A stretch of 35,537 bases of DNA from Ktedonobacterales bacterium (GCA_027451525.1 DAIDJF010000038.1:1-35537), one strand, 5' to 3'; positions 1 through 8,270 are shown, counted from the stretch's first letter. Notes: generated by a model not told the origin, from the sequence alone. Numbers and translations: made by a program.

Positions 1-141
1 GCCCCACGGGTAACCCCAGCCACCACCCCAACTGCCGTTTACCTGTGTCAAATCTTCCTCTTGCAGTTCGACAATCTGCTCATCTTTTTCGGGTTCAGAC
101 ACTAAATTATCCTCGACACGAAAATCTTTTAACGGGTCCAT
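1..141 (-). CDS. Putative RiPP/bacteriocin-like precursor peptide (partial, 3' end outside window)
   Basis: A short open frame reads leftward from an ATG at 141 and stays open for 47 codons to the window edge, so its C-terminus is not seen. The start is supported by an AAAGGAA Shine-Dalgarno about 9 nt upstream. The N-terminal ~36 residues are hydrophilic and strongly acidic, and end in EEDLTQVNG. This resembles the end of double-glycine-type leader peptides, where a D/E-L-x-Q-V stretch precedes a GG, GA or NG cleavage site. The sequence then changes abruptly to SWGGGWGYPWG, rich in Gly and Trp. Family knowledge: this leader/core layout is typical of secreted, often modified, peptides processed by C39-peptidase ABC exporters. 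No Cys is visible in the core so far, so a lanthipeptide is not supported. Modification or export genes would have to lie outside the window. It could also be an unrelated small acidic protein. Confidence 0.55.
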   Translation of the reverse strand, partial: MDPLKDFRVEDNLVSEPEKDEQIVELQEEDLTQVNGSWGGGWGYPWG

Positions 142-467
142 CTCAATCGTTCCTTTCTTTACTTCTTACGTTTTTCTCACTTTTCCGTTCAGGTCCTCTT
201 GCAAGAACCATCACCTATAGGATTACACTAAAAAAGAGTGAAAGTCAAGCTCTTCAGCGATTATTTGTATGTAATAATTTGAATGCTTGTGTATTATATA
301 CGTAAAACATGTGCATTTCTGTATAGAACACGATCACGCAGTACAGTGTGTCTTTTGTGCGTCTTATGTTTTTTGCCAGCAATGTGGGAAGAAACGCAAG
401 GCTGAGAAGGTTCTAAAGAAAGAGGCTCGTTTATTGTTGCTGTTTTAACGAATACGAGGAACACGAA
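142..467. other. Divergent intergenic region between edge peptide and MFS gene
   Basis: This is a 326-bp AT-rich stretch with no convincing gene. It holds the candidate leftward promoter at 220-248 and the ribosome-binding site of the edge peptide. On the right it holds the GAGGA site (456-460) of the MFS gene. A rightward promoter could not be assigned with confidence. Confidence 0.6.
220..248 (-). promoter_or_regulatory. Candidate sigma-70 promoter of the edge peptide gene
   Basis: On the minus strand TTGACT (248-243) and TAATCC (225-220) are separated by exactly 17 bp. This would start transcription roughly 70 nt before the ATG at 141. The -35 is close to consensus and the -10 is weak. 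Confidence 0.4.
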
Positions 468-1700
468 ATGTCACAGAGTTATACCGATGAAAAAAATATG
501 GAGGCTGAGAGACCGATTCTTAGTGAATCCGCGCAAGATACAGCCATTAATTGGCGGCTTGTTTGGGTGTTATCGCTGGCTTGCGCGATGACTGCCGCGA
601 ATCTGTATTATAGCCAGCCACTCTTAGCATCGATTGCGCAGAGCTTTTCTGCTTCTGAACGCGCTGTTGGCTTTATTGCGACACTGACACAACTCGGTTT
701 TGCTTTTGGCTTGCTCTTTATTGTGCCGTTAGGCGATGCATTTGAACGGCGCAAGTTGCTCTCATTTGTCTTATTAGCTGTTACAGTCTCTCTGGTGGCA
801 ACAGCCTTTTCGCCAACCTTGCTCTTTTTGGCGTTGGCGAGCTTTGCTGTTGGTGTAACAACGGTCGTCCCGCATCTCATCGTCCCTTTTGCAGCCAGCC
901 TTGCGCGTCCGCACGAACGTGGGCGTGTCGTAGGGACCGTTATGAGCAGTTTGCTGATTGGTATTTTGCTTGCACGTACCATTAGTGGGGTCGTAGGAGC
1001 ATTTTTTGGGTGGCGTGCCATGTATTGGATCGCGGCCGCAATGATGATAGGGCTATTGCTGATTTTACGTGCTATACTGCCGCGAGAACATGCGCGGATG
1101 GAGATGAGCTATGCGCAACTTTTACGCTCATTATGGGGCTTTGTCAAGCGCGAACGTGTTTTACGTGAGGCGAGTGTGCTGGGCGGATTAGTATTTGGAG
1201 CCTTTAGTGTTTTCTGGGTCGCATTGCCTTTTCTACTCATCACGCCGCCATACCATTTCAATAGTGCGGTAGTCGGATTATTCGGTCTGGTGGGTGTAGC
1301 GGGGGCACTTTCAGCCTCCTATGCTGGAAAACTGGCTGATCGTATCAATGCACGTATTACGACGGGCGTGATGTTAGGGATCACGCTGCTTTCGTTTCTC
1401 TGTTTCTGGTTACTAGGACTCTGGTTGGTAGGTCTGATAATTGGCGTCATTCTGCTTGATCTCGGCACGCAAGCCGTTCACATCTCAAACCAGACACGTG
1501 TGTTTAGCTTGAATGCAGAGGCACGTAGCAGGCTGAATACTGTCTACATGGTAACATACTTTGTGGGTGGATCACTCGGTTCGTTCTTGGGGGCATATGG
1601 CTGGAGTATCGCACGCTGGAATGGTGTCTGTGTAGTGGGTGTTGGCTTATTAGTCTTAGCTCTGGCAATCTACGGCATTGGAAGCATACGCAAGGCATAA
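468..1700 (+). CDS. MFS family transporter
   Basis: This is a 410-residue integral membrane protein of the major facilitator superfamily, with about twelve hydrophobic segments. After a ~30-residue polar N-terminus, TM1 contains the ANLYYSQPLL stretch common in a drug/sugar-efflux-like MFS group. The loop between TM2 and TM3 carries the MFS motif A as GDAFERRKLL. A second, degenerate copy (GKLADRINARI) sits after the midpoint, as expected from the two-fold repeat of the fold. GAGGA lies 7 nt before the ATG, supporting this start. It stands alone and ends at a strong hairpin shared with convergent htpG. Proton-coupled export is the family norm, but the substrate cannot be read from sequence. 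Confidence 0.88.
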   Translation: MSQSYTDEKNMEAERPILSESAQDTAINWRLVWVLSLACAMTAANLYYSQPLLASIAQSFSASERAVGFIATLTQLGFAFGLLFIVPLGDAFERRKLLSFVLLAVTVSLVATAFSPTLLFLALASFAVGVTTVVPHLIVPFAASLARPHERGRVVGTVMSSLLIGILLARTISGVVGAFFGWRAMYWIAAAMMIGLLLILRAILPREHARMEMSYAQLLRSLWGFVKRERVLREASVLGGLVFGAFSVFWVALPFLLITPPYHFNSAVVGLFGLVGVAGALSASYAGKLADRINARITTGVMLGITLLSFLCFWLLGLWLVGLIIGVILLDLGTQAVHISNQTRVFSLNAEARSRLNTVYMVTYFVGGSLGSFLGAYGWSIARWNGVCVVGVGLLVLALAIYGIGSIRKA

Positions 1701-1744
1701 GACGGCACTTGCGGTAGAGGGGTACTGGAACGTGCCAATCCACC

Positions 1745-1790
1745 CGAAAGAACATGAGCAGAGATGTAGTGTCCTGCTCATGTTCTTTCG
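1745..1790. terminator. Bidirectional hairpin terminator between MFS gene and htpG
   Basis: A perfect 17-bp inverted repeat (1745-1761 pairing with 1774-1790) encloses a 12-nt loop. On the plus strand the 3' arm contains TTCTTTC and is followed by TTC. It lies between two convergent genes, so it can serve both. Confidence 0.75.
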
Positions 1791-1798
1791 TTCAATAC

Positions 1799-1832
1799 GC
1801 TAGCTACCAATCTGGTGAATATGGTAGCTAGC
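1799..1832. terminator. Second hairpin downstream of htpG
   Basis: GCTAGCTACCA at 1799-1809 pairs perfectly with 1822-1832 across a 12-nt loop. It lies 18 bp past the htpG stop in the direction of transcription. No U-run follows, so it may act together with the hairpin at 1745-1790 rather than alone. Confidence 0.45.
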
Positions 1833-1849
1833 ATGTGGTGTAAATGCGG

Positions 1850-3739
1850 TTACAGGTGTGTCAGTAAATCATTCAGGCGGTTGACAAAGGCCGTTGGATT
1901 CTCTAGCTGTTCGCCTAGGCTGAGTAACGACTGGTCGTACAGCACGAAGGCCCAATCCGCAAAACGCTTCTCCTCTGACTCTCCGTTGAGCTTGAGAATG
2001 AGCGGGTGCGTTGGGTTGATCTCAAGAATACGTTTGGTCGTTGGCACGCTCTGTCCGGCAGCTTTGAGAATACGCTGGAAACCAGGGTCGATATCGTATT
2101 CATCAACCACAAGGCAGGCTGGTGAGGTTGTCAAGCGTGATGTGACGCGCACCTCTTTTACCTGCTCGCCCAGTGCCTTTTTCAGCCGTTCGATCAGACC
2201 TTGTGCCTCACTCTCCTGTTTTTTCTGCTCCTCTTTCTCCGCCTCGTCTGCCATCTTGCTCAAATCTACTTCGCCGCGCGAGATTGACTGAAGTTCCTTG
2301 CCCTTGTACTCCGTCAATTCCATACCAAACAAATAATCAATCTGGTCGGAAAGTAGCAAGACCTCGATGCCTTTTTTGCGGAAAATTTCCAATAACGGGC
2401 TATCCTTCGCGGCAGCATAGTTATCGGCTGTAATGTAGTAAATCTTCTCCTGGCCCTCTTTCATGCGCTCAATATATTCGTCGAGGGAGACGCTTTGCTG
2501 TTCGCTCTCGGTCACGGTTGTAGCAAAGCGTAATAGAGAAGCGATGGTTTCGCGGTTCTTCTCGTCCTCGGCTAAGCCTTCTTTGAGTACACGTCCAAAC
2601 GTCTTCCAGAAGGTTTGATATTTCTCTGCATCCTTTGCCAGATCAGAAAGCATGCTCAAAACCTTCTTAGTCGCGTTAGACTTCATCGTCTCGATGATGC
2701 GATTATGCTGTAAGATTTCACGCGAGACGTTAAGCGGTAGGTCGTTCGAGTCGATGACGCCGCGAATAAAGCGCAGATAGGCGGGCATCAGTTGTTCTGC
2801 ATCATCCATGATAAAGACGCGCCTGACATACAGTTTGACACCATAGCGGCGATCGCGGTTCCACATGTCGAATGGTGCGCGTGTTGGCACGTAGAGTAGC
2901 AACGTATACTCGTAGTTGCCTTCCATGCGGCTATGGACGTAGGTTAAAGGATCGTCAAAATCATGTGCGATATGCTTGTAGAACTCTTTATAATCCTCTT
3001 CGCTGATATCGTTCTTAGAGCGAGTCCAGAGGGCTGAGGCACGGTTGACCTGCTCGAAGCCTGTGCGCTCCTGGTCTTCTTCATCCTTCTCTTCGACCTC
3101 CATCATGATTGGTACAGAGATATGGTCCGAATATTTGCGAATGATTGAGCGTAGACGGTGACCATCAAGCAGTTCGTCCTCACCCTCGCGCAGATGAAGG
3201 ATAACTTCGGTACCACGTGTTGGTTTGTCGACGTTTTCTAGCGTGTACGAACCCTGTCCGTCGGACTCCCAGCGTACGCCGTGTTCCGCTCCAAAGCCTG
3301 CACGTCGCGTGACCAGTGTGACGCGCTCGGCGACGACAAACGAGGAGTAGAAACCAACACCAAATTGACCGATCAGGTTGGCGTCTTTTTTCTGATCGCC
3401 CGTCAGTGATTGGAAGAACTCACGTGTGCCAGATTTGGCGATGGTGCCAATATTTTCAATTACATCGCTGCGACTCATGCCGATCCCATTATCGGCGACG
3501 GTGATCGTGCGTGCTGTTTTGTCGTAGGTGACGTGGATTGTGAAGTCGGTATTATTCTCGCCGAGGCTTTCATCGGAAAGCATCGCAAAGCGCAGCCGAT
3601 CAATCGCATCAGATGCGTTTGAAATAAGCTCGCGCAGGAAAATCTCTTTATTGCTATAGAGCGAATGAATCATTAAGTCAAGTAGTTGCTTGACTTCAGC
3701 TTGAAACCCTAATGTTTCTTTGTCGGTGTCTACAGTCAC
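1850..3739 (-). CDS. htpG: Hsp90-family molecular chaperone HtpG
   Basis: This is the bacterial Hsp90, a cytosolic ATP-dependent homodimeric chaperone. The GHKL ATPase domain shows FLRELISNASDA (catalytic Glu37, Asn41), VADNGIGM (Asp83) and the lid motif GQFGVGFYS (124-132). The middle domain and the C-terminal dimerisation domain follow, giving 629 residues, close to the ~624 of E. coli HtpG. The longest open frame begins 17 codons upstream, but AAAGGAGG lies 8 nt before a GTG at 3739. The protein from that GTG starts MTVDTDKETLGFQ, the normal beginning for the family, so GTG is chosen. It is a single-gene unit. No CIRCE-type inverted repeat is visible upstream, so HrcA control is not supported. 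Confidence 0.97.
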   Translation of the reverse strand: MTVDTDKETLGFQAEVKQLLDLMIHSLYSNKEIFLRELISNASDAIDRLRFAMLSDESLGENNTDFTIHVTYDKTARTITVADNGIGMSRSDVIENIGTIAKSGTREFFQSLTGDQKKDANLIGQFGVGFYSSFVVAERVTLVTRRAGFGAEHGVRWESDGQGSYTLENVDKPTRGTEVILHLREGEDELLDGHRLRSIIRKYSDHISVPIMMEVEEKDEEDQERTGFEQVNRASALWTRSKNDISEEDYKEFYKHIAHDFDDPLTYVHSRMEGNYEYTLLLYVPTRAPFDMWNRDRRYGVKLYVRRVFIMDDAEQLMPAYLRFIRGVIDSNDLPLNVSREILQHNRIIETMKSNATKKVLSMLSDLAKDAEKYQTFWKTFGRVLKEGLAEDEKNRETIASLLRFATTVTESEQQSVSLDEYIERMKEGQEKIYYITADNYAAAKDSPLLEIFRKKGIEVLLLSDQIDYLFGMELTEYKGKELQSISRGEVDLSKMADEAEKEEQKKQESEAQGLIERLKKALGEQVKEVRVTSRLTTSPACLVVDEYDIDPGFQRILKAAGQSVPTTKRILEINPTHPLILKLNGESEEKRFADWAFVLYDQSLLSLGEQLENPTAFVNRLNDLLTHL

Positions 3740-4082
3740 AGCAAAAACCTCCTTTGCGACATGGAACAAAACATTGCATTGTTGTAGCACTGTAGATAAA
3801 ACGGTCTGGCTTGTGTGCCACCTAGTAATGTATCAAACTCTACGCCATTTTACAATAGATGATAGGGAGGGAAACGGCTCTTTTCCAGACAGAAAAATAG
3901 GGAACTGAACTATTTACAACGCATTTTGCTGCGTTACGTATATGGTAGTGACTGGCAAAAAAGCTTTTTGGCGGGAAAAGTAGTTGCGCAGTCCGCTCAT
4001 CCGTTATGGAAGTAGGGAAAGATGAGAATATAACCACCGTTACGGCAAATACGTCTAAGTGCCTAGAAAAGAAGGACAGGAT
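3740..4082. other. Divergent intergenic region htpG / membrane protein
   Basis: This 343-bp non-coding stretch holds the htpG ribosome-binding site and candidate promoter on the left. On the right it holds the AAGGA site (4072-4076) of the membrane-protein gene. A rightward -10-like TATAAC occurs at 4029-4034 without a good -35. Nothing else was recognised. Confidence 0.5.
3827..3855 (-). promoter_or_regulatory. Candidate promoter of htpG
   Basis: On the minus strand TTGTAA (3855-3850) and TACATT (3832-3827) are spaced 17 bp apart. Each box matches consensus at four of six positions. This gives a leader of about 80 nt before the GTG start. Confidence 0.35.
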
Positions 4083-5336
4083 ATGACACAATCGATAGCA
4101 CCGAAAGATGCGAATAAAGCTATTGGTTCACCCCCTAGTTCAGAGCAATCTATTCAGTCTGCAGAGCGCGGCGAACGCCGATTACGGGAAGGCGGAGGAT
4201 GGTTGATGTTGTATTTTTTGCTGCAAGCAGAATTGGGCCTCGCATGGGATAGAAACTGGCACGATTTTATTGGGCGTGACCAATTCTGGATTCCACCACA
4301 TATTTTGATCTACTCTGGCATTGGGGTTGCGGGTTTGATTGCGTTGATTGTCGTTCTTATGGAAACCCTGCGCTATCGACGGCATGTACCCGGCGTCGAT
4401 GATGCCTCGACTGTGCAGGTACTACGCTATTTTCATGCTCCACTCGGCTACATGTTGCTTGGCTTTGGCGCACTCACCGATCTCTGCGCCGCTCCTTTTG
4501 ATAACTACTGGCACGAGCTGTATGGCATCGATGTAACGTTGTGGTCACCATTTCACTTAATGGGAACCTTTGGCGGGATTATGATTGGTTTTGGTATTAT
4601 TTACTTATTTGCTTCCGAAGCCACATATGCCCGCAAAATAGAAAATCGTGCGCGCCTGCTGGGCTTGACCAGCGCAGAATGGGGCATGTTGATTTTCTTC
4701 GCGGCCTTCCTTGAGTTTGGCCTACCGGCTTTAACTGCATTTACTGCTATTCCTCTTGGCCCCTGGCAGTTGCCTACATATCCTATTCCTCTCACTATCG
4801 GAAGCGTGGTATTGTTTATTGCCGCCATCCAGGTTACACGAAGAGTTGGCGCGGCAACGATCATGGCCTGCCTGCTCGTCTTGCTTTCGCTGATGACGCA
4901 GAGTTTTGTGCCTTTCGCGTTAAATATCGCTGTCACCCACTTCGGCGCAGTTTTTCGTGCCTCTGTCGGTGTCCCTGTTTTCAATATTACGCTTGTTCTG
5001 ATCGCGGTGCTTCTGTGTGCTTGTGCATTGATGCTGGATGGTGCCGCCTACTGGCAGTTTCAGCACAACGCCAAGCGCATGATGGAAGAGGGCATTCAGA
5101 ATGCATGGGTATTTGGCGTCGGTGTAGCACTGCTACTACTCTTCGTGCCTGCATTGATCATACAGACGATCATACACCTATTCCCCATGCTTCCCTTCCC
5201 GAAAGATATTCTGTTAGTAATCACGCCAGATTGGTCGTCTATGTTGCTCGTCTTACCAGTTATGGTCGTGATTGGGCTTGGTAGTACCTGGTTGGGCTTT
5301 ACCTTTGGCGACATCTGGCGTTGGAATGAACGGTGA
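4083..5336 (+). CDS. Polytopic membrane protein with duplicated W-H/D...P-x-H motif, function unknown
   Basis: The protein has 417 residues with a ~38-residue polar N-terminus followed by about ten hydrophobic segments. Two related stretches stand out. Residues 56-73 read D-x-x-W-H-D-x-x-G-x-D-x-x-W-x-P-P-H. Residues 140-158 read D-x-x-W-H-E-x-x-G-x-D-x-x-x-W-x-P-x-H. Each lies at a membrane-segment boundary and supplies two His and two or more acidic residues (H60, H73, H144, H158; D56, D66, D140, D150). This looks like an internal duplication that could form a metal site or a substrate pocket; that function is inference. An open frame extends eight codons further up to a GTG, but AAGGA lies 6 nt before the ATG at 4083, so that start is preferred. 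The gene ends 8 bp from convergent M20 peptidase with no hairpin between them. I do not recognise a named family. Confidence 0.8.
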   Translation: MTQSIAPKDANKAIGSPPSSEQSIQSAERGERRLREGGGWLMLYFLLQAELGLAWDRNWHDFIGRDQFWIPPHILIYSGIGVAGLIALIVVLMETLRYRRHVPGVDDASTVQVLRYFHAPLGYMLLGFGALTDLCAAPFDNYWHELYGIDVTLWSPFHLMGTFGGIMIGFGIIYLFASEATYARKIENRARLLGLTSAEWGMLIFFAAFLEFGLPALTAFTAIPLGPWQLPTYPIPLTIGSVVLFIAAIQVTRRVGAATIMACLLVLLSLMTQSFVPFALNIAVTHFGAVFRASVGVPVFNITLVLIAVLLCACALMLDGAAYWQFQHNAKRMMEEGIQNAWVFGVGVALLLLFVPALIIQTIIHLFPMLPFPKDILLVITPDWSSMLLVLPVMVVIGLGSTWLGFTFGDIWRWNER

Positions 5337-5344
5337 GATGACGC

Positions 5345-6733
5345 TTATTGGTGTTTGCGCGCAATGGCAGTTAACATGCCTATTCCTGTTTTGATGCCGA
5401 GGAAGAAACGCTCTATCTCTAAATTTTCGTTGGGGGCATGGTTTGCTTCGTCGGCATTAGCATAGGGAACGTTAAACGTGGGAATACCTAATATTTTCGT
5501 GAAGACGTATTCTGGCAAACTGCCGCCCATTGCAGGGACCAGGAGTGGTTCTTGTCCCTGCGCGACGGTGATTCCTAAACGTATTGGTTGTGTAAATGGT
5601 GAATCGAGCGGCGTTTTGGAGGGGTCCATCATGCCTTGTTCGATCACCTCAACCTCTGGCGCGTGTTTATGCACGTGGGCCTGCACTTTTGCCAGAATAT
5701 CACTCCCTTTCTGGGCTTCGACCAGACGAATATCACATTTGGCGAAGGCCATGTGGGGAAGCACTGTTTTGGAGCCTGGACCTGCATAGCCACCATGTAG
5801 GCCATTGATCGTGAGTGTGGGCCAGAGCGAGAGGCGTTCTGCATAGCTACGCTCTCGTGGTTGGTCAAAATGTGTTAGCGCAAGTGAGCGTTTGATCTCT
5901 TCAACATCAACTGGCAGGGCGTCCAATGCCTGTTTTTCTAGTGCTGTTGGGGGTAAAATGTGTTCGTAGAACCCCTCTATTGTAATTTCGCCGCGCTCAT
6001 TTTTCATTGTGCTGAGCAGATGCACTAATGTCCAGAGCGGGTTTGGCGCAACGCCGCCCCAGTTACCGGAGTGCAGATCACGATTGGCGCCATGTGCGCG
6101 CAGTTCAAACGAAACAATGCCGCGCACGCCGAAAAGAATCTGTGAACGTCCGCTGACATCTACAGGACCATCACTGATAATCACAAGATCAGAAGCCAGT
6201 AACTCACGATGTGCACGGATAAATGGCGGCATTTGTGGGCTACCAATCTCCTCTTCGCCTTCGAGTAGCACTTTGATATGACAGGGGAGTGTACCACGAC
6301 AGGCGAGCATTGCTTCTAACGCAAGCAATTGCGCGAAGTGTTGCCCCTTATTATCGCCAACTCCACGCGCATACAGCCGACCGTTACGTATTGTTGGCTC
6401 AAATGGTGGTGATAGCCAAGCATCAAGTGGGTCTGGAGGTTGAACATCGTAGTGTCCATAAAGCAGGACTGTCGGCGCGTTTGGTTGATCTGCTAGCCTG
6501 TATTCTCCGTAAACCATCGGCCAGCCTGCCGTTGGTATGACCTGTGTTTGTAAGCCCATGTGAAGCATAATCTGCGCGATATAATGCGCTACCTCATCAA
6601 TTCCTTCGCCATATGCGCTGATGCTGGGACGGCGCACATACTCAATTAAACGTTCAAGGTACTGCTGACGCCGCTGATCGACGTAGCTGAAAATATCGGC
6701 AACACCTAAAGCCTCTGCACCTGGTAGTGTCAT
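5345..6733 (-). CDS. M20-family metallopeptidase (dipeptidase-like)
   Basis: This is a 462-residue di-zinc amidohydrolase of the M20/ArgE/DapE/CNDP superfamily, probably cytosolic since no signal peptide is present. Zinc and catalytic positions are recognisable: GHYDVQP with His94, GVGDNKGQ with bridging Asp127, EGEEEIGSP with the general-base/zinc Glu pair at 160-162, and near the C-terminus DEANHAPNEN with the last zinc His. The length and the GHYDVQP/EGEEEIGS wording are those of the dipeptidase branch that includes CNDP-type enzymes, rather than of ArgE or DapE. The exact peptide substrate is unknown. GAGAAGG lies 7 nt before the ATG. It is monocistronic and convergent with the membrane protein to its left. 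Confidence 0.92.
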   Translation of the reverse strand: MTLPGAEALGVADIFSYVDQRRQQYLERLIEYVRRPSISAYGEGIDEVAHYIAQIMLHMGLQTQVIPTAGWPMVYGEYRLADQPNAPTVLLYGHYDVQPPDPLDAWLSPPFEPTIRNGRLYARGVGDNKGQHFAQLLALEAMLACRGTLPCHIKVLLEGEEEIGSPQMPPFIRAHRELLASDLVIISDGPVDVSGRSQILFGVRGIVSFELRAHGANRDLHSGNWGGVAPNPLWTLVHLLSTMKNERGEITIEGFYEHILPPTALEKQALDALPVDVEEIKRSLALTHFDQPRERSYAERLSLWPTLTINGLHGGYAGPGSKTVLPHMAFAKCDIRLVEAQKGSDILAKVQAHVHKHAPEVEVIEQGMMDPSKTPLDSPFTQPIRLGITVAQGQEPLLVPAMGGSLPEYVFTKILGIPTFNVPYANADEANHAPNENLEIERFFLGIKTGIGMLTAIARKHQ

Positions 6734-7043
6734 AGATAGACCTTCTCTCTGCTAGAAATGATATTTGATTGTAGCACATGGCTTTTTATGTTTTATCTAA
6801 TGCCATATGCGCCTGATAAAAATGACTATAGACGTATATAGCCTATATAATAGACGATTTGCAATCTTGCGTGTGATAGGAAAAGAAGAAGAGCGAGAGT
6901 GCGCGCCTGTATTTTACGATCTTGGCGATAGTTTCTTTATGCAACGTTTTGTGAAAAAACAAATGCTGTCAACGTCTATCCTGGTGTGGGTTGGTTGTTA
7001 TATAGTGATGGGTGATACTCAAATTGCGAAGGGAGAGAAGCAC
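6734..7043. other. Divergent intergenic region between M20 peptidase and small membrane protein
   Basis: This 310-bp AT-rich stretch contains the candidate promoter at 6822-6851 and the GGGAGAG ribosome-binding site at 7031-7037. An open frame runs through from 6807 in frame with the downstream gene. Its N-terminal 79 codons look random, and I treat them as untranslated leader. Confidence 0.5.
6822..6851 (+). promoter_or_regulatory. Candidate promoter for the small membrane protein gene
   Basis: A consensus TATAAT (6846-6851) is preceded, after 18 bp, by ATGACT (6822-6827), a four-of-six -35. It would give a leader of about 190 nt before the ATG at 7044. Confidence 0.4.
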
Positions 7044-7223
7044 ATGAAAAATAAATGGGCTTGGCTGTTTGGCTTGCCGCTCGGCCTGCGTATCACATTC
7101 TTGCTTATCTCGCTTGGTATCTTCTCTGTGACGATCATCTCGATCAAATTGGGCTTCTGGAATCAATTCGCATTTTGCATGGCGCATTGTGTTATAAACA
7201 TGAACCAAAATGTGAAGCCTTGA
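7044..7223 (+). CDS. Small single-pass membrane protein with FCMxxC motif
   Basis: This is a 59-residue protein with a short basic N-terminus (MKNKWAWLFG), one hydrophobic segment at about residues 11-35 and a short tail ending FCMAHCVINMNQNVKP. GGGAGAG lies 6 nt before the ATG, which is why this start is chosen over the 79-codon-longer frame. The tail motif F-C-M-x-x-C followed by V-I-N recurs in the next gene (FCMWDCHVIN, just after its lipobox). The two genes therefore appear related or co-selected even though the rest of each protein differs. No known family recognised. The two Cys are three residues apart and could form a disulfide outside the membrane if the tail is extracytoplasmic. 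Confidence 0.6.
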   Translation: MKNKWAWLFGLPLGLRITFLLISLGIFSVTIISIKLGFWNQFAFCMAHCVINMNQNVKP

Positions 7224-7249
7224 TCGTTCTTATTATGAGCTGAAAATCC

Positions 7250-7313
7250 AGTGTTTATAAAGGTTTATCGTCATTTGCTTTACATAAATGGCGATAAGCC
7301 TTTTACAAACACT
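7250..7313. terminator. Long imperfect hairpin between the two FCMxxC genes
   Basis: A ~27-bp stem (7250-7276 with 7286-7313, 9-nt loop, a few G:U or mismatched pairs and a one-base bulge) lies 26 bp after the small gene's stop. It is AU-rich and has no long U-run, so termination is likely but not certain. The candidate promoter of the next gene overlaps its right arm. Confidence 0.5.
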
Positions 7314-7331
7314 AGCTATTTACGTTATACT
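7303..7331 (+). promoter_or_regulatory. Candidate promoter of the FCMWDC lipoprotein gene
   Basis: TATACT (7326-7331) follows TTACAA (7303-7308) after 17 bp. The -10 is good and the -35 is poor. It predicts a start near 7338, about 30 nt before the ATG. Confidence 0.35.
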
Positions 7332-7369
7332 TAGCTAAGAGCGTTTTTATTTAGCGTAAAGAGCTAAAA

Positions 7370-8230
7370 ATGAGGAACCATATATTTTTTGTGCGAGCAG
7401 GCAGAGTAACTCGCTATGTTCTGCTCTGTATGATTTTGCCATTCGCGTTGCTTGTATCTGCATGTCAAAGTCAAAACACCTTTTGCATGTGGGATTGCCA
7501 TGTGATAAACAATCCTGTAACTTCACCATCGCCATCGCCGCATGGGTCTTTGCCTGTTGTACCTTCCTTGCCGCCTTCACGTCCGCCAGGGCCGCAATGG
7601 CAGACCTTGCTGGCACAACAGGCACCCAATTGTGCAAATCCATCTGGCGCGTTATGGACACACGTTTCTTCCGTATCGCTGTCTTGCGCCAATGGGCTGA
7701 CGATGCGAGAGGTCTCTGGTGGCTGTTATGCTGGGCTGACACTCGATAAAGTGCAAAATAACACGTATCGGCAAGATGCTTTGTGGGCGCAGGTGGCCGT
7801 GCGATTTGTCAATGTGACCGATGAAAAGACGCTGGCAGCATTGCAAATTCAGATACCGCGCGCGGCTGGTCTGCCGGGCGGTTTCGTGTTAGCAATCAAT
7901 GCTGATGGTTGGTGGGTGTTAGAGCAGATGATGGATAACGGTGCTATTATGCCGTTGAATATCGGTGAGATGAGCATTAGTCCAGGTCAAACTGTTACTT
8001 TGAAATTGTGGGTACAGAATAAGACGCTTTTCTCGTATATTGATGATCAGATGGTGGCACAAGTTCCTGACGACCTGAATCCTTCACCGGGGGCGATTGG
8101 TCTGATGGTGGGTAAATTAGGATTGAAGATGTCAATAAAACTTAAGGTGCAGGAGCCGTCTTCACTATTATGTACGGCTCCTTCGTCACCTGTTACATAC
8201 AGCAAATTTCAGCTAGACGTATTGCCTTAA
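7370..8230 (+). CDS. Lipoprotein with Pro/Ser-rich linker and beta-sandwich-like C-terminal domain
   Basis: The protein has 286 residues. The N-terminus is a lipoprotein signal peptide: basic start, hydrophobic stretch, and LVSAC lipobox with the lipidated Cys at 32. Residues 33-50 carry FCMWDCHVIN, the motif shared with the small gene upstream. A ~35-residue linker rich in Pro and Ser follows. The remaining ~200 residues alternate short hydrophobic strands, with GGCYAGLTLDKV and GGFVLAINADGWWVLEQM stretches. This resembles the concanavalin-like sandwich domains (DUF1080-type) often exposed on the surface of filamentous Chloroflexota. That domain call is by pattern only. The ribosome-binding site is weak (AAAGAG). 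It probably acts as a membrane-anchored binding module. It converges on the GH99-like gene 40 bp away. Confidence 0.72.
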   Translation: MRNHIFFVRAGRVTRYVLLCMILPFALLVSACQSQNTFCMWDCHVINNPVTSPSPSPHGSLPVVPSLPPSRPPGPQWQTLLAQQAPNCANPSGALWTHVSSVSLSCANGLTMREVSGGCYAGLTLDKVQNNTYRQDALWAQVAVRFVNVTDEKTLAALQIQIPRAAGLPGGFVLAINADGWWVLEQMMDNGAIMPLNIGEMSISPGQTVTLKLWVQNKTLFSYIDDQMVAQVPDDLNPSPGAIGLMVGKLGLKMSIKLKVQEPSSLLCTAPSSPVTYSKFQLDVLP

Positions 8231-8270
8231 AAAGGTTATGAGCGTACCAGTTCATTATTGTGTGCGCTTT

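Noticed and set aside
608..1021. Long minus-strand open frame inside the MFS gene
   Set aside because: It is antisense to a clear transporter, rich in Lys, Arg and Thr with no family pattern and no ribosome-binding site. It is a shadow frame.
3740..4082. CIRCE heat-shock operator before htpG
   Set aside because: No TTAGCACTC-N9-GAGTGCTAA inverted repeat or recognisable variant was found.
6807..7043. Upstream extension of the small membrane protein to 138 residues
   Set aside because: The extension has no good ribosome-binding site and reads like untranslated DNA, whereas GGGAGAG precedes the ATG at 7044.
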